40,083 bases of DNA from Verrucomicrobiota bacterium (GTDB lineage: Bacteria; Verrucomicrobiota; Verrucomicrobiia; Limisphaerales; JAEYXS01), in NCBI GenBank assembly GCA_023431185.1, contig JAEYXS010000020.1, forward strand, positions 1-40,083, written 5' to 3'. Positions 1 to 7,687 of the stretch are shown here, in pieces (the first letter of the stretch is position 1; each line of letters starts with the position of its first letter). The notes beneath the pieces were generated by a model. It did not search any database and was not told where the DNA came from. It worked only from the letters and a program-made list of their open reading frames with translations. The position numbers were made by a program, and so were the translations under genes.

Positions 1-5
1 TGGGC

Positions 6-1427
6 ATGCTCCCGCGCAAAGCTTTGCCCGCCTGGCTCATGATTTGGCTGATGTGTTGCACGTGGGCCGACAGCAGCTACGCCGCCACGCCCAAGCCGAA
101 CGTGGTGTTCATCCTGTGTGACAACCTGGGCTATGGCGATGTGGGCTGCTATGGTTCCACGCTGCATCGCACACCGCATGTGGACCGGCTGGCGGTCGAG
201 GGATTGAAGCTGACGGGCTTTTACGCGGCGAGCGGCGTCTGCACCCCTTCCCGGGCGAGCCTGATGACCGGGTGCTACCCGCGCCGGGTGAACATGCATG
301 TAAGCGACAAAGGCGGGGCGGTGTTGCAGCCGGTATCGCCGAAAGGATTGAACCCCGACGAAGTGACCATCGCAGAAGTCATGAAATCGGCGGGCTATGC
401 GACGATGCTCATCGGCAAGTGGCATCTGGGCGATCAACTGCCTCACCTGCCCACGCGCCAGGGATTCGATCATTACTTCGGCATCCCGTACAGCGATGAC
501 ATGACGCCGCGCGCGGGCCAGACATGGCCGCCCCTCCCTTTGATGCGTGATGAAGCCGTGGTGGAAGCCCCGGTGGATTGCCGGTTTCTGACGAAACGTT
601 ACACCGAGGAGGCGATTGGTTTCATCAAGACAAACCAGCACAAGCCGTTCTTCCTGCTGCTCTCCCACGCTACGCCCGGCAGCACGACCAAGCCGGAGGT
701 CGCACCCGAGTTTTCCGGCCGTTCACGCAATGGTGCCTGGGGTGATTCCGTGGAGGAACTGGACTGGTCCACCGGGGAATTGCTGCGCGTACTCAAAGAA
801 CTGAAGTTGGATGAAAAAACTTTGATCGTGTGGACCTCGGATAATGGCGCGCCAAGACGCAATCCCGTCCAAGGCAGCAACCTGCCTTTGGGCGGCTGGG
901 GCTACACCACCGCCGAAGGCGGGATGCGCGTGCCCTGCCTGGTACGCTGGCCGGGGCAGATCAAACCAGGCCAGACTACCGCCGCGCTGACAACGATGAT
1001 GGACTGGGTGCCGACTCTGGCGAGCTTGTGCGGTGGCAAGTTGTCGCGCGAAAACCAGATTGACGGAAAGGATATTGGTCCGCTGCTGCTGGCACCGAAG
1101 AAAGTCCGGTCTCCGCATGAGGTGTTCTTCTATTACCAAGGCGCAGAGCTGCAGGCGGTGCGGGATGGACGTTGGAAACTGTACCTAAAAGGTTCGCAAG
1201 TGGACCGCACAAAGAAGGTGAGGACTGACGCCGCACTCTTTGAGATCGGCTTGGATCCAGAGGAGAAGAATGATGTGGCCGCACAACATCCCGACATAGT
1301 GCGAAGGTTGGAACGGGAGGCGATACGCGCACGGGAAGAGTTAGGTGACGGCTTGGGCGCAGGCAAGGGGCAGCGTCCCGCAGGGATGGCCACCGAAGTG
1401 ACACCGCGTGTGCCGCCCGGCGCGTGA
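6..1427 (+). CDS. Exported sulfatase (arylsulfatase family, formylglycine type)
   Basis: Hydrolyses a sulfate ester, probably on a sulfated polysaccharide or glycan, outside the cytoplasm. An N-terminal hydrophobic segment ending near AYA-type residues 25-27 is a signal peptide. The sulfatase signature CTPSR is at residues 79-83, with Cys79 expected to become formylglycine; GKWHLG (K138, H140) and SDNGA (D279, N280) supply further active-site and Ca2+ residues. The N-terminal metal motif reads CDN-LGYGD, with Asn where many sulfatases have a second Asp, a variant found in some bacterial sulfatases. At 473 residues it has normal length. Only five bases precede the start, so the upstream context and a longer N-terminus cannot be excluded. 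The substrate cannot be told from the sequence. Confidence 0.93.
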   Translation: MLPRKALPAWLMIWLMCCTWADSSYAATPKPNVVFILCDNLGYGDVGCYGSTLHRTPHVDRLAVEGLKLTGFYAASGVCTPSRASLMTGCYPRRVNMHVSDKGGAVLQPVSPKGLNPDEVTIAEVMKSAGYATMLIGKWHLGDQLPHLPTRQGFDHYFGIPYSDDMTPRAGQTWPPLPLMRDEAVVEAPVDCRFLTKRYTEEAIGFIKTNQHKPFFLLLSHATPGSTTKPEVAPEFSGRSRNGAWGDSVEELDWSTGELLRVLKELKLDEKTLIVWTSDNGAPRRNPVQGSNLPLGGWGYTTAEGGMRVPCLVRWPGQIKPGQTTAALTTMMDWVPTLASLCGGKLSRENQIDGKDIGPLLLAPKKVRSPHEVFFYYQGAELQAVRDGRWKLYLKGSQVDRTKKVRTDAALFEIGLDPEEKNDVAAQHPDIVRRLEREAIRAREELGDGLGAGKGQRPAGMATEVTPRVPPGA

Positions 1428-1543
1428 GTTTCCACACGCGATGCGTCAGCTTCCCGCGCGGAAAGCCATTTATGCCCATATTTCAAGGCTAAAACACGTT
1501 GGCATCGGTCATGCTAACAGATGTCTCACAACTGAAAGGCGGT

Positions 1544-2164
1544 ATGAACGTGCGGCATAAACAGAGCCAAGGCTTCACCCTCATCGAGCTGCTTGTGGTG
1601 GTGGCCATCATCGGGATTCTCATGACGCTGCTGCTGCCTGCCTTGGCCAAGGGCAAGCTGAAGGCACAGCAAACAGAGTGTGCGAGCAACCAGCGCCAGG
1701 TGGGCCTCGCTTTCCGCATGTTCGCCGATGAGCATGACAACCGTCTGCCGATGCAGGTAAGCGTACGCCGCGGTGGTACGCTGGAATACGCTAACCGCGG
1801 GGAAACGTGGCGCCATTTCCAGGTGATGTCCAACCTGCTGGTCAATCCCAAGCTCATCGTCTGCCCGGCAGACAAACAACGTGCGTCAACGAACTGGAGC
1901 GGTCTGGGACAGCTTAACCTCAGCCTCTTCGTGGGCCTGGATGCCAAGATCGGAAAATCCAATCATATCCTGGCGGGCGACCGCAATATCATGACCCCGG
2001 GCTATCCCACCCCGGGCGTGGTGCCGGTGCGCACGAACATGACGGCGTTCTGGACGGAGGAGATGCACCAGAACCGGGGCAACCTCCTTTTCGCCGACGG
2101 CCATGTGGAGTCCCTGGACAGCGATGGCTTGCAACGCAGCATCAGCCGGCACGGACTCAAATAA
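1544..2164 (+). CDS. Type II secretion-like pseudopilin with H-X9-DG tail
   Basis: A prepilin-type protein of 206 residues. A ten-residue basic leader ends in Gly, followed by FTLIELLVVVAIIGIL, the classic class III signal cleaved and N-methylated by a prepilin peptidase. The C-terminal part holds H-QNRGNLLFA-DG, the H-X9-DG motif typical of verrucomicrobial and planctomycete pseudopilins. The frame opens earlier, at a TTG (1499) and an ATG (1511), but the ATG at 1544 gives the normal short leader and follows a purine-rich AAAGGCGG. The next gene starts 10 bases after the stop, so the two are probably cotranscribed. The exact role (minor pilin of a secretion system, or a surface fibre) is unknown. 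Confidence 0.88.
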   Translation: MNVRHKQSQGFTLIELLVVVAIIGILMTLLLPALAKGKLKAQQTECASNQRQVGLAFRMFADEHDNRLPMQVSVRRGGTLEYANRGETWRHFQVMSNLLVNPKLIVCPADKQRASTNWSGLGQLNLSLFVGLDAKIGKSNHILAGDRNIMTPGYPTPGVVPVRTNMTAFWTEEMHQNRGNLLFADGHVESLDSDGLQRSISRHGLK

Positions 2165-2174
2165 GAGGCAGCAC

Positions 2175-2774
2175 ATGAATGATACCTGGAAAAAACGGAC
2201 GCGAGTGGCGTTTCGCGTGTTCGAAGTGCTCCTCGCGGTAGCGCTGCTGGCCGTGTTGCTGGAGTTGCTGCTGGTTATGCTGAACGCGCCCGGACCGGTA
2301 CCGGAGATCCGGATCCTTCGTTCCTCACCTGCGCCGGAGGAACCGCCTGCAATCATGCTCGCTCCGGCCAACCTGCCCCCTGCCCCGGTGCAAGCGGTCG
2401 CGGTGCCTCCGGCCGTTCCACCGCCGGCTCCGCGCAAACCGAACCCGCCCGTGCTGCTCGATTTCGAAAACTTGCGCCGCTTGCTGGGCGCTACCAAAAC
2501 ACCACCGGGAAACAATGCTTCAAGTGGTGGTGGTGGCGGCTACGGCAATAAAAATCAACCAGTCGAAACGCGCTCTGGTCTGGGGTATTCCTTCGCGGTG
2601 GTCACCCCAATATTGCTTCCGCCAACCAATGGCGTGCCCACCAACAACCTGCCTCCCGCCACGAACACAGCGCCGATTGTCGAGCGTCCTCCAGAGACGA
2701 ATCAAACCTCCGTGGCGAGCGCGAACACGAGCACGAACAACGATTCGCCGGTGTTCCGCTTCTCAGTGCCGTAA
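2175..2774 (+). CDS. Proline-rich membrane-anchored hypothetical protein
   Basis: I do not recognise the family. The 199-residue product has a short basic N-terminus (KKR), one strong transmembrane segment at about residues 17-36, then a long proline/alanine-rich stretch, a short glycine run (SSGGGGGYG) and an Asn/Thr/Pro-rich tail. It looks like a type II single-pass protein with an extended periplasmic part. The open frame runs further upstream to 2103, but that portion overlaps the pseudopilin gene; the ATG at 2175 follows GAGG at a normal distance. It lies 10 bases after the pseudopilin gene, which suggests a part in the same pilus or secretion apparatus, comparable in shape to small secretion-system linker proteins, but no homology supports this. 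It converges with the cardiolipin synthase gene 10 bases downstream. Confidence 0.7.
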   Translation: MNDTWKKRTRVAFRVFEVLLAVALLAVLLELLLVMLNAPGPVPEIRILRSSPAPEEPPAIMLAPANLPPAPVQAVAVPPAVPPPAPRKPNPPVLLDFENLRRLLGATKTPPGNNASSGGGGGYGNKNQPVETRSGLGYSFAVVTPILLPPTNGVPTNNLPPATNTAPIVERPPETNQTSVASANTSTNNDSPVFRFSVP

Positions 2775-2784
2775 CGCTGAGGCA

Positions 2785-4254
2785 TCACAGATAAGGCGTC
2801 AGCAATCGCGCCACGCCATCACGCAGTTTGATGGGCAGCGGGCGGGCATCCACCTCACGCAAGGTGAGTTGATGTGCCTTGGCCAGTTTACCCTCGATGT
2901 GCGCTTCCAGATCGCCCGCGAGTTTCGTGCAATAACACTCCACATTCAGCTCGAAATTCAGGCGCAGGCTGCGTGGATCAAGGTTCGAGGAGCCGATGAA
3001 GGACCACTCGCCATCCACGATCATGAGCTTGGAATGATCGAAGGGCGGTTCGGTGAGCCACACGCGGCAGCCCCGCTCCAGCAGCTGCCAGAGCTGCGCC
3101 ATCATCGCCCAATGCACGAAGGGCAGGTTGTTCACCTGCGGCAAAATGATGTCCACCTGCACACCGCGCATGGCCGCGACATTCAGCGCGCTGATGAGGC
3201 CGCGATCCGGCAGGAAATAGGGGTTCACGATGCGGATGCGCTTCTGCGCGCAGGAGACCGCACCGAGGATGGTCCAGCGGATTTTCTCGAAATTGTCATC
3301 CGGTCCGTCCGGCACACAGCGGGCCAGCACGGGGCCGACATTCGTGAGCGGCGGGAACCACTTGGGACCGCGCAATTCCTCTTTCGTGCAGAACAGCCAG
3401 TCGTCCGCAAAAACTTCCTGCAGGTAACTCACAATCGGTCCGCCCAGGCGGAAATGCACATCTTGCACGGGGCGCTTGGGTTTTTGGACAACGAGATGGC
3501 CATCGCGGACATTCATCCCGCCGGTGAAGGCGGTGTGGCCATCGATGACCAAAATCTTGCGATGGTTGCGCAGGTTGATGGCCATGGCGCGAAACGGCAC
3601 GGAGGTGGGCAGGAAGCGGGCGACCGGGATGCCCGCCTGCTTGAGCTTCGGCACGATGGACGGCCACGAGTAGCGTGCCCCGGTGTCATCGATGAGGACG
3701 CGCACCTCCACCCCGCGCTGCAACGCGCGTTTCAGGGCATCCACGAACATCGTGCCCGCCTTGCCCTGGTCGAAGATGTAGGTGGCAAAGGTGACGGAGT
3801 GCTGCGCGGAATCGATGGCAGCGACCATGACGGGGAAGGCGGCATCTCCATTGATGAGCGGTTCCACAGAGTTGCCCGTGAGCAACGGCTGCTGGACGGC
3901 CTGATTTACCAGTCGTACCAATGGCGCAAGGGCAGGCGTCTTGCGGGTGACCGTATCCAGCGGATGCTCATGCTCCGTAAGCGACCCCGCGCTGGTGTGA
4001 TAGCGGGTGTGCGTGGCGCGCAACCGCGAGGCGCGACGGCGCAGGCGGTTGATGCCGAAAGTGAGGTAGAGCACGGGACCGATAAGCGGCACGAGCCAGC
4101 ACAACGACACCCACATGACCGCCGCCCGCGTGTCGCGCTTGTGCAGGATGGCATGACACGAGGCCACCACGGCAATCAGCAGCGTAAAAAACGCCACGAG
4201 CACGTGCCACACTTGCGCCAGATAATCGAGCCAGTCTTTCGGTTCTCCACCCAT
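2785..4254 (-). CDS. cls: Cardiolipin synthase-like phospholipase D family protein
   Basis: Membrane enzyme expected to make cardiolipin from two phosphatidylglycerol molecules, or phosphatidylglycerol plus another donor. Two hydrophobic segments at about residues 13-35 and 45-67 form the usual N-terminal hairpin. Two HKD motifs follow: HRKILVIDG at about 231-239 and HSKLMIVDG at about 405-413, each with the downstream G(G/S)xN. The length of 489 residues fits the Cls family. I chose the ATG at 4254 because AAGGA lies five bases before it on the minus strand; the frame extends to 4293 without a comparable site. It stands alone, divergent from the aldehyde dehydrogenase gene and convergent with the proline-rich protein gene. 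Confidence 0.9.
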   Translation of the reverse strand: MGGEPKDWLDYLAQVWHVLVAFFTLLIAVVASCHAILHKRDTRAAVMWVSLCWLVPLIGPVLYLTFGINRLRRRASRLRATHTRYHTSAGSLTEHEHPLDTVTRKTPALAPLVRLVNQAVQQPLLTGNSVEPLINGDAAFPVMVAAIDSAQHSVTFATYIFDQGKAGTMFVDALKRALQRGVEVRVLIDDTGARYSWPSIVPKLKQAGIPVARFLPTSVPFRAMAINLRNHRKILVIDGHTAFTGGMNVRDGHLVVQKPKRPVQDVHFRLGGPIVSYLQEVFADDWLFCTKEELRGPKWFPPLTNVGPVLARCVPDGPDDNFEKIRWTILGAVSCAQKRIRIVNPYFLPDRGLISALNVAAMRGVQVDIILPQVNNLPFVHWAMMAQLWQLLERGCRVWLTEPPFDHSKLMIVDGEWSFIGSSNLDPRSLRLNFELNVECYCTKLAGDLEAHIEGKLAKAHQLTLREVDARPLPIKLRDGVARLLTPYL

Positions 4255-4407
4255 CTTGTTCCTTGCCGTCGAACTTACGGCACGGGCGGGCATTTTGCCA
4301 CGGGAAGTTTGCGAAGCAGCACCCCCCAGCCGTCAGTCAGATTTTGTTTTCTTAGGATTGCGTCGCTAATCCGACCGCCTATGCTTTCCGCTTTATCAGG
4401 TAAATCT

Positions 4408-5865
4408 ATGCAGACGTATCAGAATTTCATCGGTGGCGAATGGGTGCCAGCCAAGTCTGGCCAGACTTTCCAAAACACGAATCCTGCCGACACGCGCGAA
4501 GTGGTGGCGCAGTATCCGCAGAGCGGCCAGCCCGATGCTCTCGCGGCGATCGAAGCGGCGAAAGCGGCTTTACCCGTTTGGTCGGCGCAAACGTCGGTGG
4601 CACGCGGTCGGGTGCTGAGCAAAGCCAGCCAATTGATCGAGGCGCGCAAGCCCGAGCTTGCCAAGCTGCTCACGCGGGAAGAAGGCAAGACGCTGGCGGA
4701 AGCCACGGGTGAAGTGCAGCGCACGGCGGATATCTTCCGTTTCTTCGGCGGCCTCAGCTACACAGTGGGCGGCCAGACCATCCCGCACGATCTGCCGAAC
4801 AATCTGCTCTACACGCGTCGCGAACCCGTCGGTGTCGTGGCGCTCATCACGCCATGGAATTTCCCGATCGCGATCCCCGCATGGAAGATGGCCCCGGCCC
4901 TCTTGAGCGGCAACACGGTCATCATCAAACCCGCTTCCCAAGCGCCGGCGATGACGATGGAGCTGGCGAAGATTTTGACGGAAGCAGGCCTGACTAAGGG
5001 CGCTTTGAATGTCGTCACCGGTGATGGTCGCGCGGTGGGCGGTGAACTCTCGACGAATCCGAATATCGCCGCGCTGTCCTTCACCGGCTCGCACAAGGTC
5101 GGCTCGTCCATCTACCAGCAACTCGCCAAGAACATGACACGTGCGCAGATGGAGATGGGTGGCAAGAACCCCACGATCGTGCTCGCGGATGCGGATCTTG
5201 ATCTGGCGGCGCGCCTCGTGGCCATCGCAGGTTTCGGTCTCACGGGTCAGGCGTGCACGGCCACCAGCCGCGTGATCGTGGAGAAGAGCGTGGCGGAGGC
5301 GTTCACTGCGAAGCTGGTGGAGAAGGCCAAGGCCATCAAGGTGGGCAACGGCTTGAGTGAAGGTGTGACGATGGGACCGGCCGTGAACGAGCAGGAGTTC
5401 AAGGGCAACCTTGACTACATCGACATCGCGGTGAAGGAAGGCGCGAAACTCGTCTGGGGCGGTCAACGCCTCACGGAAGGCGATTTGGCGCACGGTTACT
5501 TCATGCAACCGGCGGTGCTCAGCGGTGTGACGCCGAGTATGCGCATCGCACAAGAAGAAGTCTTTGGTCCAGTCGTCGCAGTCATCGCGGTGGAGAACTT
5601 TGAAGAGGCGCTCCAGGTGGCGAACAGCGTGGACGTCGGGTTGTCCGCGGCCATCGTGACGAAGGACATCAAGAAAGCCATGATCTACTCCGAGCGCATC
5701 CAGGCCGGCGTGGTGAAGGTGAACCAGATCTCCACCGGACTCGCCTTGCAGGCGCCGTTCGGCGGAGTGAAGAAATCCAGCACGGATTCCTTCAAGGAAC
5801 AGGGGGCTGGAGCGATCGAGTTCTACACGCGCATCAAGACCGTGTATCTGGATTACTCGGCTTAA
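4408..5865 (+). CDS. NAD(P)-dependent aldehyde dehydrogenase, probably 2,5-dioxovalerate (alpha-ketoglutarate semialdehyde) dehydrogenase
   Basis: ALDH superfamily enzyme of 485 residues with every key element: TPWNFP (149-154), Lys174 in IIKPA, FTGS (225-228), the general base Glu249 in MEMGGKNP and the nucleophile Cys283 in GQACTATSR. That cysteine context resembles ketoglutarate-semialdehyde dehydrogenases such as Bacillus YcbD/GucD. The next gene encodes an FAH-family protein very like 2-keto-3-deoxypentonate dehydratases, whose product is 2,5-dioxopentanoate, the substrate proposed here; the product would be 2-oxoglutarate. The open frame reaches back to 2515 across the opposite-strand cls gene, which is a shadow; the ATG at 4408 follows CAGG and begins at the usual ALDH N-terminus. 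An ATG at 4381 is possible but lacks a ribosome site. Substrate is inferred from context. Confidence 0.9.
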   Translation: MQTYQNFIGGEWVPAKSGQTFQNTNPADTREVVAQYPQSGQPDALAAIEAAKAALPVWSAQTSVARGRVLSKASQLIEARKPELAKLLTREEGKTLAEATGEVQRTADIFRFFGGLSYTVGGQTIPHDLPNNLLYTRREPVGVVALITPWNFPIAIPAWKMAPALLSGNTVIIKPASQAPAMTMELAKILTEAGLTKGALNVVTGDGRAVGGELSTNPNIAALSFTGSHKVGSSIYQQLAKNMTRAQMEMGGKNPTIVLADADLDLAARLVAIAGFGLTGQACTATSRVIVEKSVAEAFTAKLVEKAKAIKVGNGLSEGVTMGPAVNEQEFKGNLDYIDIAVKEGAKLVWGGQRLTEGDLAHGYFMQPAVLSGVTPSMRIAQEEVFGPVVAVIAVENFEEALQVANSVDVGLSAAIVTKDIKKAMIYSERIQAGVVKVNQISTGLALQAPFGGVKKSSTDSFKEQGAGAIEFYTRIKTVYLDYSA

Positions 5866-5939
5866 ACGTAGTTTAACTGACGAAGAAAAAGCTTGGGCAT
5901 CCGTGTTGGGGCGGGAGCCCGGATTAAGGGAATACTGCT

Positions 5940-6800
5940 ATGTTCAAACTGTGCCGCTATCTCAACTCGAAGTCCCAGGTCCGTATCGGCCTCGTGCACG
6001 AGGACAATACCGTCTCTGATCTTACCTCCGCCGGGGTCGAAGTGATGACGCCATTCCTCGATAGCGAGGATCTGATCGCACGGCTCACCGAGCTGTCCAA
6101 GACCAATCTGCCCACGCGCCCGCTGGCCGAGGTCAAACTCCTCTCCCCCGTGGAACGGCAGGAAGTCTGGGCCGCCGGGGTCACATACTTGCGCAGCAAG
6201 AAAGCGCGCATGGACGAATCCGAGTTCAGCGCCAGCGCGTATGACCGCGTGTATGAGGCGGAGCGCCCGGAGATCTTCTTCAAATCCCTTCCGGAAAAGA
6301 CGGTGCCTACGGGTGAAGATGTCGGCATCCGCCGGGATGCGAAGTGGAACGTGCCGGAGCCGGAACTGGCGTTGGTCATCAATTCGCGCGGTGGCATCGT
6401 GGGTTACACCATCGGCAATGACATGAGCTCGCGGGACATCGAGGGCGAGAACCTGCTCTACCTCCCGCAGGCCAAGATGTATGACCGCTCGTGCGCCGTC
6501 GGCCCTTTCATCGTGGTGGGCGTGGATGAACAGACCGCCCGCACCTGGAAGATCGGCGTGGAGATCATGCGGTTGGGCAAAACCGTTTTTGCCGGCGAAA
6601 CGTCCATCGACCAGATTAAGCGCAGCTTCAAAGAGCTGGCCGGGTTCCTCTGCCGTTCACAGACCTTCCCACACGGAGCCGTGCTGCTGACTGGCACGGG
6701 CATCGTACCGAACGACGACTTCACATTGCAGCCGAAGGACACCGTCCGGATCACCGTGTCGGGCATCGGCACGCTTGTTAATTCCGTAGCCGTGGTGTAA
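5940..6800 (+). CDS. Fumarylacetoacetate hydrolase family protein, probable 2-keto-3-deoxypentonate dehydratase
   Basis: Cytoplasmic metal-dependent enzyme of the FAH fold, 286 residues. The metal site is visible as E140-x-E142 in NVPEPELAL and Asp161 in GNDMSSRD, with Lys179 in LPQAKMYD. The pattern WAAGVTYLRSKKAR, YERP-like EAERPEIFFK, DAKWNVPEPE and ENLLYLPQAK is what I know from 2-dehydro-3-deoxy-D-arabinonate dehydratases of the Weimberg-type pentose pathway rather than from fumarylacetoacetases. It would convert 2-keto-3-deoxypentonate to 2,5-dioxopentanoate. It starts 74 bases after the aldehyde dehydrogenase stop, with AAGGGA about nine bases before the ATG, so an operon is likely. 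Pentonate dehydratase and sugar dehydrogenase genes are not in the window. Other FAH-family acylpyruvase activities cannot be excluded. Confidence 0.85.
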   Translation: MFKLCRYLNSKSQVRIGLVHEDNTVSDLTSAGVEVMTPFLDSEDLIARLTELSKTNLPTRPLAEVKLLSPVERQEVWAAGVTYLRSKKARMDESEFSASAYDRVYEAERPEIFFKSLPEKTVPTGEDVGIRRDAKWNVPEPELALVINSRGGIVGYTIGNDMSSRDIEGENLLYLPQAKMYDRSCAVGPFIVVGVDEQTARTWKIGVEIMRLGKTVFAGETSIDQIKRSFKELAGFLCRSQTFPHGAVLLTGTGIVPNDDFTLQPKDTVRITVSGIGTLVNSVAVV

Positions 6801-6862
6801 TGATGGGGCTTAGGGCGGTCTTCCGCGCACACGGAGACCGTCCGGAACCGAGGCCCATCATG
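6801..6862 (+). other. Structured intergenic RNA element before the thioredoxin-like gene
   Basis: Starting at the base after the dehydratase stop codon, TGATGGG (6801-6807) can pair with CCCATCA (6854-6860), whose last base is the A of the next start codon. Inside it, GGGCGGTCT-T-CCG (6813-6825) pairs with CGGAGACCGTCC (6832-6843) with one bulged T, one G-U pair and a six-base loop. The GAGG ribosome site (6850-6853) lies between the two stems. No T-run follows, so this is not an intrinsic terminator; a role in translation control or mRNA processing is an inference. Confidence 0.45.
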
Positions 6863-7546
6863 AGACGTACCGTGCTGATCGCCGCCACCGCCTGGTGGTT
6901 GCTCACCTTTTCTTTGAACGCTGCCACCTGGCAGACTGACTACACCGCTGCCATGCAGGCGGCCAAAAGCCAGAACCGAATGGGGCTCATCAACTTCACC
7001 GGCTCGGACTGGTGCGGGTGGTGCATCCGCCTCAAGCAAGAGGTGTTCGACACACCTGAATTCACCCAGTTCGCGAACAATCAACTGGTCCTGCTGGAGA
7101 TAGATTTTCCCCGGAGCAAGGCCCAGTCCGCCGCTCAGGTCCAGGCGAACCGGTCTTTGCAGCAACAGTTCGGTGTGCGTGGTTTTCCCACGCTCTTTCT
7201 GGTGAACTCGGAAGGCAAAGTCGTGCAACAACTGGGCTACATGCCCGGCGGTCCGAAGGCTTTTCTGGAGGAATTGGGCAAATCCATGCCGGTCACAGCC
7301 ATGAACCCGGGCACCCCGGCACCCAAGGCGACCTATGACAAGCTGGTCTTGAAAGGCATCACGGGCTCGGCCAAGAGTCCGTTGGCGTTGATCAATGGCA
7401 AAACTTTTGGCGCGGGCGATTCCTACAAAGTGCAAGCCGGCACGAACACGTTCAAGGTGACCTGCGTCAGTATCGCCGCCGATCACGCCGTGGTCCAGGT
7501 GGAGGGTGAAAAGGAAACGCGCAAGCTGACCTTGGGTGAAAAATGA
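6860..7546 (+). CDS. Exported thioredoxin-like protein (WCGWC) with C-terminal conserved domain
   Basis: A 228-residue secreted or periplasmic protein. A signal peptide covers about residues 1-22. Residues about 25-140 form a thioredoxin-like domain of the DUF255/thioredoxin_7 type, with the redox motif WCGWC after FTGSD and the cis-proline in GFPTLF. A short Pro/Ala linker leads to a C-terminal domain of about 65 residues (from YDKLVLKGITGSA to RKLTL) shared with the next gene. The frame opens at 6800, but the ATG at 6860 is preceded by GAGG and starts a proper signal peptide. It follows the dehydratase gene by 59 bases with a strong potential RNA fold between. The partner and substrate of the disulfide chemistry are unknown. 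Confidence 0.85.
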   Translation: MRRTVLIAATAWWLLTFSLNAATWQTDYTAAMQAAKSQNRMGLINFTGSDWCGWCIRLKQEVFDTPEFTQFANNQLVLLEIDFPRSKAQSAAQVQANRSLQQQFGVRGFPTLFLVNSEGKVVQQLGYMPGGPKAFLEELGKSMPVTAMNPGTPAPKATYDKLVLKGITGSAKSPLALINGKTFGAGDSYKVQAGTNTFKVTCVSIAADHAVVQVEGEKETRKLTLGEK

Positions 7547-7687
7547 AATGAGCTGGCGATCCCAGCAGCTGCCGCTTGTCATCGGCAAATGCGTGGGCTA
7601 GCCTCGCTTCAGGTGGGGACATGCTGTGGCTTGGTTGCTGCCGGCATGGGCAAGTGACGGGAGTAATCAACAAACAAGGAGTCGTAT

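Noticed and set aside
6..1427. Sulfatase Asn in the first metal motif as a sign of inactivity.
   Set aside because: The CDN variant is found in other bacterial sulfatases, and all remaining catalytic residues are present.
1421..1440. CGCGTG/CACGCG hairpin at the sulfatase stop codon as a terminator.
   Set aside because: Only six pairs, no T-run after it; it includes the last codons of the gene and may be chance.
2515..4407. About 630 open codons in frame before the aldehyde dehydrogenase start.
   Set aside because: It runs opposite the cardiolipin synthase gene, whose HKD motifs prove it real; the translated segment has no domain and is rich in Arg/His as antisense shadows are.
4570..5553. 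327-codon minus-strand open frame.
   Set aside because: Antisense to the aldehyde dehydrogenase; composition typical of a GC-rich shadow.
6458..7588. 376-codon minus-strand open frame.
   Set aside because: Spans two real plus-strand genes and the spacer between them; no domain.
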